The notes under the pieces were generated by a model, which ran no database searches, had not been told where the DNA came from, and saw nothing but the letters and a program-made list of their open reading frames with translations. This document shows, in pieces, positions 6,528 through 13,286 of a stretch of 17,371 bases of DNA. The stretch spans positions 1 to 17,371 of the forward strand of contig JAVVEM010000048.1 in assembly GCA_032250805.1 (NCBI GenBank), read 5' to 3'. Origin of the DNA: B18-G4 sp032250805 (GTDB lineage Bacteria; Bacteroidota; Bacteroidia; Bacteroidales; B18-G4). The position numbers were made by a program, and so were the translations under genes. The stretch's first letter is position 1. Each line of letters begins with the position of its first letter.

Positions 6528-8318
6528 ATGTACGATATTATAGAACTAAATGGCAAATTGGTTTCTGAACTGAAAGACATTGCCAAAGAACTGAACATCC
6601 CCAAATACGAAAAACTTCTTAAGCAGGACCTGATCTACAAGATCCTCGACCAGCAGGCCTTAAATCCTGGTAAGGACGTCCTGAAGATGGAAAAATCAGA
6701 ATCAGAGGGCAAGCGCCGTGGCCGCAAAAGAAATGAAAGCCACGAATCTTCTGATAATAAAGCAAAGACTGACGAAAAGAAGGAGGAGGTCAAACCTCAG
6801 CCACAGCCTCAGGCCAATGTCCATAAACAGGAAGATCGCCGCCAGGTAAAAGAAGATAAACCCAGAAAAAGGGGAAGAAAACCCAGGATTGAAAAGACCG
6901 AAAACATTGTTAAACCTTCAGAAAACATTGTTAAACCTTCCGAAAACAAAGAAATGCCTGCACCCAGGCCGGAAGGCAACGGGCAACGCCGGGAAAAATA
7001 CAATGTTTCTCAGCAACAGAAAGATAATTCGCAGCAAAATAGCGGCAACTTTCAGCAAAATAACAGCAACTCGCAATATAGTGACGGGAACTCACAGCAA
7101 ACCGACGGCAATTCACAGCAGGGGTACGACAAAAAAGACTCCGGCAAGTCAAGAGAAAACAACCAGCGAAAGGAAGATGACGCTTATGCAGAGTTCGATG
7201 GTGTGGTCACCAGTGAAGGTGTTCTTGAGATCATGCCCGATGGATATGGTTTCCTGCGTTCGTCGGATTATAATTATCTTAACTCACCCGATGACATCTA
7301 CGTTTCGCAATCGCAAATTAAATTGTTCGGCTTAAAAACCGGCGATACCGTCCGCGGAAGCATCAGGTTGCCCAAGGATGGCGAAAAATATTTCCCACTG
7401 ATCAAGGTTGAGCAAATTAACGGACGTTCGCCACAGGAGGTGCGCGACCGCATACCCTTTGATTATCTTACACCCCTCTTCCCCGAAGAAAAGTTCGCAC
7501 TCACCAACAATCCCAACCCCGACGAAGCCTTGTCGACAAGGATCATCGACATGTTTACACCCATCGGTAAAGGACAGCGCGGACTGATCGTGGCTCAGCC
7601 CAAGACGGGTAAGACCGTATTGCTAAAATCAGTTGCAAACTCTATCGCCTTTAATCACCCCGAAGCATACCTTATCGTATTGCTGATTGATGAGCGCCCT
7701 GAAGAGGTAACCGATATGGCACGCAGTGTGAAGGCAGAGGTGATCTCTTCAACATTTGATGAACCCGCCGAACGCCATGTGAAGATTGCCAATATCGTGC
7801 TTGAAAAAGCCAAACGCATGACAGAATGCGGTCATGACGTGGTGATCCTTCTCGACTCCATTACCAGGCTGGCACGGGCATACAATACCGTTTCTCCTGC
7901 TTCCGGAAAAGTACTCTCGGGTGGTGTTGAAGCCAATGCGCTTCAAAAACCCAAACGTTTCTTCGGAGCAGCCAGGAAAATTGAAGGTGGTGGATCTCTT
8001 ACCATTATCGCTACAGCCCTTATCGATACAGGCTCGAAAATGGATGAAGTGATCTTTGAAGAATTTAAGGGAACCGGCAACATGGAACTACAGCTCGACA
8101 GGAAACTTTCCAATAAAAGGATATATCCTGCCATCGACATTGTAGCCTCCAGCACCCGCCGCGATGACCTGCTGCTCGATAAGGAAACGCTGCAACGTAT
8201 CTGGATACTCAGAAACCACCTTGCGGATATGAATCCGCTCGAAGCCATGGAATTTCTGAAAGATAAGCTGCGGTTTACTCAAACCAACGAGGAATTCCTT
8301 ATTTCCATGAATGGATAA
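6528..8318 (+). CDS. rho: Transcription termination factor Rho with long disordered insert
   Basis: A 596-residue Rho, compared with 419 in E. coli. Residues 1-45 are the Rho_N helical domain. Residues about 50-220 are a low-complexity insert rich in Q, N, K, E and S, with two basic RGRK clusters (64-67 and 115-118) and a duplicated ENIVKPS. The RNA-binding cold-shock-like domain is about 223-298 (GVLEIMPDGYGFLR). The ATPase core follows: Walker A AQPKTGKT (356-363), LLIDERPEEV (385-394, catalytic Glu region), Walker B VVILLD (438-443), then the Q-loop/R-loop region SPASGKVLSGGVEAN and RKIEGGGSLTIIATAL. All essential motifs are intact, so it should be a functional hexameric RNA helicase. It is monocistronic, with its own promoter and a hairpin beyond the stop. 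Confidence 0.97.
   Translation: MYDIIELNGKLVSELKDIAKELNIPKYEKLLKQDLIYKILDQQALNPGKDVLKMEKSESEGKRRGRKRNESHESSDNKAKTDEKKEEVKPQPQPQANVHKQEDRRQVKEDKPRKRGRKPRIEKTENIVKPSENIVKPSENKEMPAPRPEGNGQRREKYNVSQQQKDNSQQNSGNFQQNNSNSQYSDGNSQQTDGNSQQGYDKKDSGKSRENNQRKEDDAYAEFDGVVTSEGVLEIMPDGYGFLRSSDYNYLNSPDDIYVSQSQIKLFGLKTGDTVRGSIRLPKDGEKYFPLIKVEQINGRSPQEVRDRIPFDYLTPLFPEEKFALTNNPNPDEALSTRIIDMFTPIGKGQRGLIVAQPKTGKTVLLKSVANSIAFNHPEAYLIVLLIDERPEEVTDMARSVKAEVISSTFDEPAERHVKIANIVLEKAKRMTECGHDVVILLDSITRLARAYNTVSPASGKVLSGGVEANALQKPKRFFGAARKIEGGGSLTIIATALIDTGSKMDEVIFEEFKGTGNMELQLDRKLSNKRIYPAIDIVASSTRRDDLLLDKETLQRIWILRNHLADMNPLEAMEFLKDKLRFTQTNEEFLISMNG
6900..6941 (+). repeat. Two perfect-to-near-perfect 21-base tandem repeats inside rho
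   Basis: The 20-base unit GAAAACATTGTTAAACCTTC begins at 6900 and again at 6921, in frame, encoding two copies of ENIVKPS in the disordered insert; a further partial GAAAAC follows. The DNA identity suggests a recent slippage duplication. Confidence 0.9.
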
Positions 8319-8349
8319 AAAGGCAAACAGCCCTATTAAAAGAATATCA

Positions 8350-8389
8350 CATCAGCCTGCTTCAGCCATTTGCCTGAAGCAGGCTGATG
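8350..8389. terminator. Perfect 16-bp hairpin between convergent rho and mpl
   Basis: Arms at 8350-8365 (CATCAGCCTGCTTCAG) and 8374-8389 are perfectly complementary with an 8-base loop. It sits between the stop codons of two convergent genes, so a bidirectional transcription end or RNA stabiliser is likely. Neither strand has a good T tract after the stem, so it is not a canonical intrinsic terminator. Confidence 0.55.
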
Positions 8390-8392
8390 CAT

Positions 8393-9748
8393 TTAAGCAA
8401 GAATACGGGCCGCTATCTTATCGGCCTGCAAACCATCGAAGTTCCCTGACGACATCAGCAGGAGGACGCTGTTTTTCCAGTCGAGACCGCTTAAGGCAGC
8501 AAGCATCTCCGTTGAATCATTAAATACCCTCAGATCGTTTCGTGCGAAAGCAAGCTGCACATCCCGGGGAGTGATCGGAGGAAGGCGTTTGAGCGCAAGT
8601 GTATGCGGGTTGTAATAAACAAAGGCAATATCGGCCAGGTCCATCGTGCCGCGATACTGATCAAGAAAAGCCTTGTTCAGACTGCTGTAGGTATGAAGCT
8701 CCATACAAGCCACCAGCTTGTGCGCTTTGAAATGCCCCTTAACGGCTTCAACTGTTGCCATTAACTTGGAAGGTGCATGGGCAAAGTCGAGATATACAGA
8801 AGTATTGTCATTCCCTCCGATAAATTGCAGGCGTTTCGAAGCCCCTGCAAAATCCGAAATGGCATGGGCAAAATCAACATCATCAATGCCTAGTTCACGA
8901 CATATATGTATGGCTCCGCAAAGGTTTTGCATGTTGTGAAGGCCGAAGATCTTCAGCGGGAACTTTTTATCTTCTGCATGAAGGTAAAGAACACCATCAT
9001 TCTCTTCAAAGTGAGGCAATGAATACGGGATGAGCTTTATTTCTCTATTTTGCCGGGCAATTTTTTCAAGTTCCTTGTCAGGAGAATAATAAACCAGTGT
9101 GCCACCGGGCTCGATCAGCCTGATAAATTGCTCAAACTGCGTGAGGTAGTTCGCAAAGCTTGGAAAAACATTGATGTGATCCCATGCAATGCCACTGATC
9201 AGGGCAAGGTGTGGCCGGTAAAGATGAAACTTAGGCCTGGGGTCGAGGGCTGAGGTAAGATATTCATCGCCCTCAAAAAGCATGATGCCGGCTTCCTCAC
9301 TCATTTTTACCATCACATCAAATCCTTCAAGCTGTGCACCTACCATAAAATCAAAATCAATGCCTGCCTGCTGCAATACATGCATGACCATGGCCGTGAT
9401 CGTTGTTTTGCCATGGCTGCCGGCAATGACCACCCGTTTTTTATCTTTCGATTGCTCATATAAAAATTCAGGATAGGAGTAAATTTTCAGTCCAAGCTCC
9501 CTGGAGCGGATCAGTTCAGGATTATCGGCTTTTGCATGCATGCCCAGGATAACGGCATCTAAGTCAGTATGTATCTTTTCAGAAAACCATCCCTGGGCTT
9601 CCGGCAGCAAACCGGCATTTTCAAGCCTGCTTTTTGATGGTTCGAAGATCTCATCATCAGAGCCGCTAATGCTGTGTCCCTGATGATGCAAAGCCAGTGC
9701 CAGATTATGCATCGCACTGCCACCGATGGCAATAAAATGGATTTTCAT
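8393..9748 (-). CDS. mpl: Mur ligase, Mpl type (UDP-MurNAc : tripeptide ligase)
   Basis: A 451-residue Mur ligase. I choose ATG 9748, giving MKIHFIAIGGSAMHNLALAL, the Rossmann start typical of Mpl/MurC; an in-frame ATG at 9778 would lie too close to the predicted promoter. The ATP P-loop is GSHGKTT (110-116). Other marks are FEGDEY, WDHINVFPSF, FGLHNMQNLCGAI and LDFAHAPSKL, where the DFAHAP motif with HxP fits Mpl better than MurC. Mpl joins recycled L-Ala-D-Glu-DAP tripeptide to UDP-MurNAc in cell wall recycling in the cytoplasm. Length is near the 457 of E. coli Mpl. It is divergent from cysH and convergent with rho. MurC is the alternative, less likely. Confidence 0.85.
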   Translation of the reverse strand: MKIHFIAIGGSAMHNLALALHHQGHSISGSDDEIFEPSKSRLENAGLLPEAQGWFSEKIHTDLDAVILGMHAKADNPELIRSRELGLKIYSYPEFLYEQSKDKKRVVIAGSHGKTTITAMVMHVLQQAGIDFDFMVGAQLEGFDVMVKMSEEAGIMLFEGDEYLTSALDPRPKFHLYRPHLALISGIAWDHINVFPSFANYLTQFEQFIRLIEPGGTLVYYSPDKELEKIARQNREIKLIPYSLPHFEENDGVLYLHAEDKKFPLKIFGLHNMQNLCGAIHICRELGIDDVDFAHAISDFAGASKRLQFIGGNDNTSVYLDFAHAPSKLMATVEAVKGHFKAHKLVACMELHTYSSLNKAFLDQYRGTMDLADIAFVYYNPHTLALKRLPPITPRDVQLAFARNDLRVFNDSTEMLAALSGLDWKNSVLLLMSSGNFDGLQADKIAARILA

Positions 9749-9779
9749 GTTTCTGTTTGTATGCTTATTTTTGAGCAAT

Positions 9780-9787
9780 CAAAGTTA
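9780..9787 (-). promoter_or_regulatory. -7 element of the mpl promoter
   Basis: On the minus strand TAACTTTG (9787 down to 9780) is an exact TAnnTTTG match. Transcription would begin near 9773, 25 bases before ATG 9748. It lies only 12 bases from the oppositely directed cysH element, so the two promoters overlap and could exclude each other. Confidence 0.55.
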
Positions 9788-9799
9788 ATTTATATTTAT

Positions 9800-9807
9800 T
9801 ACCTTTG
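9800..9807 (+). promoter_or_regulatory. -7 element of the cysH promoter
   Basis: TACCTTTG at 9800-9807 matches TAnnTTTG. Transcription near 9814 leaves about 15 bases before ATG 9829. A TTTG at 9770-9773 is too distant (26 bases) to be a confident -33 element. Confidence 0.55.
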
Positions 9808-9828
9808 TTCGTCCTATAATTAAGAATT

Positions 9829-10554
9829 ATGTCCAATCCGGAAAATGAACAGGTCATCAGGGACATGAATAAGCGCTTTTCAGAGGCCGCACCGGAAGAA
9901 GTGCTTAGCTACCTTTTGAAGGAATATGGCAGTGAACTTGCTTTTTCTTCCAGCCTGGGCGCCGAAGACCAGGTGATCACCCATATGCTTGCAGGGATGG
10001 ATAAACAAGCCCGGATATTTACCCTGGATACCGGACGCCTCTTTCCCGAAACCCTCGACCTGCTCGACAACACAAACAAACGCTACGATATCAGCATCAA
10101 AGTATATTTCCCTGATGCCGCCAGGGTTGAGGATATGGTAAACCGTAAAGGCATAAACCTCTTTTATGAAAGCATCAAAAACCGCAAGGAATGCTGCCAT
10201 ATCCGCAAGATACTGCCAATGAAAAGGGCCCTGAAAGGTGCAAAAGTATGGGTCAGCGGACTACGCTCAGAGCAATCCGTAACACGCAAGGATCTTGCAC
10301 TTGCCGAGTGGGACAATAATTTCAGTCTTATCAAGATCAGCCCGCTGCGATCATGGAATGAAAAGCAGGTTTGGGACTTTATCGAATCAAACAATATTCC
10401 TTACAATAAATTACACGACCGGGGGTTCCCCAGTATCGGATGCCAGCCATGCACCCGCGCCATTGAGCCGGGCGAAGATATCCGCGCCGGAAGATGGTGG
10501 TGGGAGTTGCCTGAGATGAAAGAATGCGGTTTGCATACCAAAAAGAAATCATAA
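9829..10554 (+). CDS. cysH: Adenylyl-sulfate (APS) reductase, CysH family
   Basis: A 241-residue assimilatory sulfonucleotide reductase. The nucleotide-binding loop is SSSLGAEDQV (40-49) and LDTGRLFPET (66-75) follows. Two cysteine pairs, C122-C123 and C205/C208 (GCQPC), would bind a [4Fe-4S] cluster; this marks the APS-using type rather than the cluster-free PAPS enzyme of E. coli. The C-terminal ECGLH (C233) is the catalytic cysteine motif that forms a thiosulfonate intermediate. The product is sulfite for cysteine synthesis in the cytoplasm, using thioredoxin. No cysD, cysN or sulfite reductase gene adjoins it here, so the other steps must be encoded elsewhere. Confidence 0.92.
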   Translation: MSNPENEQVIRDMNKRFSEAAPEEVLSYLLKEYGSELAFSSSLGAEDQVITHMLAGMDKQARIFTLDTGRLFPETLDLLDNTNKRYDISIKVYFPDAARVEDMVNRKGINLFYESIKNRKECCHIRKILPMKRALKGAKVWVSGLRSEQSVTRKDLALAEWDNNFSLIKISPLRSWNEKQVWDFIESNNIPYNKLHDRGFPSIGCQPCTRAIEPGEDIRAGRWWWELPEMKECGLHTKKKS

Positions 10555-10568
10555 ACCCCTTTACGCAG

Positions 10569-11621
10569 CTAATGCCCTGTTCCTTCAGGCTCTTGCATCA
10601 TAACCAGTCTGACATATACAGGCAGATGATCGCTGAAACCACCATGATAACGTGGGCCTGAATACGTACGAAACGGTTTTTTGCCCAGATACCTTTCGTC
10701 GTCTTCAAGCAGGTATCCGGCATTGTAAATAAAAGCCTCTGCACCGGCAATCTGCACTTTATCACTCACAAGCATATTTGCCGACACAATGATCTGATCG
10801 TAAATTTCCCAGTTTTCCCTGTATTTCAGTGTTCCCTGCTGCCCCGAGGTATGCAGCGGATACATCAGGTTTATCAGTTCATGCTTATCGCAGGTTGTAT
10901 GGGGCCCGGCCCCGAGCACACTGAAAATGGAGGAATCGGCAGGCGTATCGTTAAAATCGCCACCAATGAGAATGCTGGCGTTCCGGTTGTTTGATAGTAT
11001 CGAATCGCAATGCCATTTTAATATGCCCGCTACATGAAGCCTGCGGGGCATACTGGCCTCCACCCCACCCCAGCGCGACGGCCAGTGATTGATAAAAATA
11101 TGAAGCGTATCATTCATTGCCAATCCCTTTACATATAATATTTCCCTGGTAAGGATATCCGGATCCTGCATAAAATTTATCCCTATCCACTTACGAAACA
11201 AGGGCGTAAACACATCAGGATCATATACCAGGGCCACATCAATCCCCCGTCTGTCGGGCGAATCACGGTGTATGATCGTGTAATCTGCCTCTTCCAGCAG
11301 ACGATGCCCGGCCAGTTCATATAAAACATGCGCATTCTCTACTTCACATAATCCGATCAGCGCCGGAAGCTCCCATTTGCCAATGCCAACCAAAACCCTG
11401 GCAATATGATCAACTTTCGTCTGGTAACGGTCGTACGTCCAGCGCTTCACCCCATCAGGAAGGAATTCTTCATCATTCGTGCCGGGATCATCCTTTACAT
11501 CAAATAAATTCTCAACATTGTAAAACACAAAGTCGATCGACTGTGTTTGCTGACCACGTGCCCCCTGCAAAATAAATAAGCATATGCACAACAGCATAGA
11601 AATATAACGTCCATGTTTCAT
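10569..11621 (-). CDS. Secreted endonuclease/exonuclease/phosphatase family protein
   Basis: A 350-residue DNase I-like (EEP) fold hydrolase with a signal peptide (1-23, LFILQGARG then QQTQS). Motifs in order: FYNVENLFD (N35), LCEVEN (E93), RRGIDVALVYD, NHWPSRWGG (H179), GGDFNDTP (D222, N224), YDQIIVS and GGFSDHLPVY (D331, H332). These cover the metal and catalytic positions of the family, so it should be active as an extracytoplasmic phosphodiesterase or nuclease; the substrate cannot be told. The ATG is supported by the signal peptide. It converges on cysH with a 14-base gap and is preceded by its own promoter. Confidence 0.9.
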   Translation of the reverse strand: MKHGRYISMLLCICLFILQGARGQQTQSIDFVFYNVENLFDVKDDPGTNDEEFLPDGVKRWTYDRYQTKVDHIARVLVGIGKWELPALIGLCEVENAHVLYELAGHRLLEEADYTIIHRDSPDRRGIDVALVYDPDVFTPLFRKWIGINFMQDPDILTREILYVKGLAMNDTLHIFINHWPSRWGGVEASMPRRLHVAGILKWHCDSILSNNRNASILIGGDFNDTPADSSIFSVLGAGPHTTCDKHELINLMYPLHTSGQQGTLKYRENWEIYDQIIVSANMLVSDKVQIAGAEAFIYNAGYLLEDDERYLGKKPFRTYSGPRYHGGFSDHLPVYVRLVMMQEPEGTGH

Positions 11622-11692
11622 AATGGATAAATTTAGGATAAAATAAACTGCACCAGCTGCTGTATTTGAAAATTTTACGTTGTAAAACAGAA

Positions 11693-11700
11693 CAAAAGTA
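11693..11700 (-). promoter_or_regulatory. -7 element of the EEP-family gene promoter
   Basis: On the minus strand TACTTTTG (11700 down to 11693) matches TAnnTTTG. A TTG at about 11724-11722 could be the -33 element with a 21-base spacer. The leader before ATG 11621 would be about 65 bases. Confidence 0.45.
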
Positions 11701-11811
11701 TATTTTTGTCGTATTAGTAAACAACAAGAAAAAATATTTTTTATTTATCTCACTGATTTTCAATGCTTAACCAAAATTTTTAAAAAAAAGTTGAAAATTT
11801 TTTATTGAAAT

Positions 11812-11841
11812 AGGGTTACCTTTTTGAAATATCAGTATTAA
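11812..11841 (+). promoter_or_regulatory. Bipartite promoter of the ECF sigma operon, shared with the GG-peptide gene
   Basis: AGGGTTACCTTTTTG (11812-11826) followed after 8 bases by GTATTAA (11835-11841). Exactly the same 15-mer and GTATTAA, with a 9-base spacer, occurs upstream of the GG-leader peptide gene on the minus strand at 16420-16390. Two matching blocks at nearly equal spacing suggest a promoter read by one alternative sigma factor, probably the one encoded just downstream. An AT-rich tract precedes it. The first block also resembles TAnnTTT, so a vegetative promoter variant is an alternative reading. Confidence 0.65.
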
Positions 11842-11855
11842 TAGGTGGAACTGTG

Positions 11856-12431
11856 ATGCATTACATCGAAGAATCGTTACTGGAGGGTATACGATTGCAT
11901 GACTCCGACACACTGGAGTACATTTATAAGAAGTTTTATCCTTCAGTAAAGGCCTTTGTGAATAGTAACAGTGGCAATGACGACGATGCCAGGGATGTTT
12001 TCCAGGAAGCGATCATTGTAATCTATCGCAAGGTCAACGATGAAAGTTTTGCGATCACCTGCGCTTTCAAGACATACATTTACGCAATTGTAAAGAATTT
12101 ATGGCTGAAAGAACTGGAAAGACGTAGAACCGGCGATGTAACGCTCAAAACTGAAAGCGACTTTGAGGTCGCGGATGAAACACTTGACGGGTCAACATTT
12201 GGTGATCCTAAAAGTGAGAGATTCAAACTTTATCAAAAGCATTTCCTCACCCTTAGTGAGGACTGCCAAAAGGTGCTAAGATTGTTTTTTGCGAACCAAT
12301 CTTTGATGGAGATCTCACAAGTCATGGGTTTCGGAAGCGAGAAATATGCCAAAAAGCGTAAGTTCCAGTGTAAAGAAATACTGATAAAAAGAATTAAAAA
12401 CGACCCTGAATTCAATAAAATTAAGCAATGA
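11856..12431 (+). CDS. ECF-type RNA polymerase sigma factor
   Basis: A 191-residue extracytoplasmic-function sigma factor. Region 2 is about residues 20-92: the core-binding helix DDARDVFQEAIIVIYRK (43-59) and FKTYIYAIVKNLWLKELERR (71-90) for -10 recognition. Region 4 is about 132-182: LSEDCQKVLRLFFANQSLME, then the helix-turn-helix with MGFGSEKYAKKRKFQCKE for the -35 element. I choose ATG 11856 because AGGTGG lies seven bases before it; GTG 11853 is an in-frame alternative adding one residue. The stop overlaps the next ATG (ATGA), coupling it to the membrane TPR protein, its probable anti-sigma partner. The shared bipartite promoter suggests autoregulation. Confidence 0.92.
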   Translation: MHYIEESLLEGIRLHDSDTLEYIYKKFYPSVKAFVNSNSGNDDDARDVFQEAIIVIYRKVNDESFAITCAFKTYIYAIVKNLWLKELERRRTGDVTLKTESDFEVADETLDGSTFGDPKSERFKLYQKHFLTLSEDCQKVLRLFFANQSLMEISQVMGFGSEKYAKKRKFQCKEILIKRIKNDPEFNKIKQ

Positions 12432-13198
12432 AAACACTAGAAAAAGATCTGTTTGAACTTATCGATGACAAACTCAGCGGAGAGTTGAGTGGAGAAGAAC
12501 TTGAGGCCTTCAATTCCGACCTCGCGAACGACCCCGAACTCCAGGCAGAGTTTGAGCTCCACAAAGAAGTGGACGAAGCCATCCAGGAAAGTGAGATAAT
12601 CGAACTGCGCAAGAAACTCGATCTTGTACACGACCTCACCCAAAACAAAAAACAACCAGGACTGTTACGAACTATTCTGCGGCATAAATTGTCGAGGATC
12701 GCAGCAGCGTCATTCGTTGTACTGTTGATCATTACAAGCTTGTCCTTGTATTTTCTGCGGCCCGACGGGAATATGTCGAACGACAGCCTGTTTAAAATTT
12801 ACTATCAGCCTGATGCTGCCCTGCTCATAAGGGGTACCAACAGCCAGAATGCTACCCTTATACAGGCATTCCAGATGTACGAAAACAAAGAATATAACAA
12901 TGCGCTTTCACTATTTTCACAGGTACTGTCGTCCGACAGCGAAAATATCCCGGTGCAGTTCTATTCAGGTATTTCAAATATCGAACTGGGCAAGTACCAG
13001 GAAGCCCTGTTTCCCTTCAACTTTATTATAGACCATAAGCAGAACCTCTATGTTGAACGTGCCGAATGGTACGCAGCACTCTGCTACCTGAAATTGAATG
13101 AAACAGAAAATGCAGTGGACCTTTTCCGCAAGATCAGCCTAAGCAACAGCTCTTACAAGGACAAAGCACATGAGATCCTGAAGAGTGTCCAGGACTGA
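12428..13198 (+). CDS. Membrane protein with anti-sigma-like N-terminus and periplasmic TPRs
   Basis: A 256-residue bitopic inner membrane protein. Residues 1-55 (DDKLSGELSGEELEAFNSDL, then NDPELQAEFELHKEVDEAI) resemble the cytoplasmic N-termini of Bacteroidota anti-sigma-like proteins, though no zinc-binding HxxxCxxC motif is present. A transmembrane helix spans about 91-110, preceded by RTILRHKLSR, so the N-terminus faces the cytoplasm. Residues about 140-255 contain TPR-like helices (YENKEYNNALSLFSQVL, IELGKYQEALFPFNFII, LNETENAVDLFRKI) that would face the periplasm. The ATGA overlap with the sigma gene supports a sigma/anti-sigma pair in which the TPR part senses or docks a periplasmic partner. 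That role is inferred. Confidence 0.8.
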   Translation: MKTLEKDLFELIDDKLSGELSGEELEAFNSDLANDPELQAEFELHKEVDEAIQESEIIELRKKLDLVHDLTQNKKQPGLLRTILRHKLSRIAAASFVVLLIITSLSLYFLRPDGNMSNDSLFKIYYQPDAALLIRGTNSQNATLIQAFQMYENKEYNNALSLFSQVLSSDSENIPVQFYSGISNIELGKYQEALFPFNFIIDHKQNLYVERAEWYAALCYLKLNETENAVDLFRKISLSNSSYKDKAHEILKSVQD

Positions 13199-13261
13199 TC
13201 GGTTCCACAAAAAGATATAGCTTATTGATTTTATTGAATTAAGACAGACTTTTCCGGAAGA

Positions 13262-13286
13262 ATCCCCGCATGACGGGGATTTTTTT
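13262..13286 (+). terminator. Intrinsic terminator of the sigma/TPR operon
   Basis: A 7-bp stem ATCCCCG (13262-13268) and CGGGGAT (13274-13280), loop CATGA, followed by six T (13281-13286). It ends the plus-strand operon. The T tract includes the first two bases of the stop codon of the opposing CHAT gene. On the minus strand there is no T tract after the stem, so it acts in one direction. Confidence 0.85.

Noticed and set aside
7706..7713. GGTAACC inside rho as a third copy of the sigma promoter block
   Set aside because: Only seven bases match, it lies in conserved coding sequence and no GTATTAA block follows.
11512..11763. Open frame of 83 codons on the minus strand overlapping the start of the EEP gene
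   Set aside because: It runs through the predicted promoter and the first 110 bases of the EEP gene in another frame; the composition is AT-driven.
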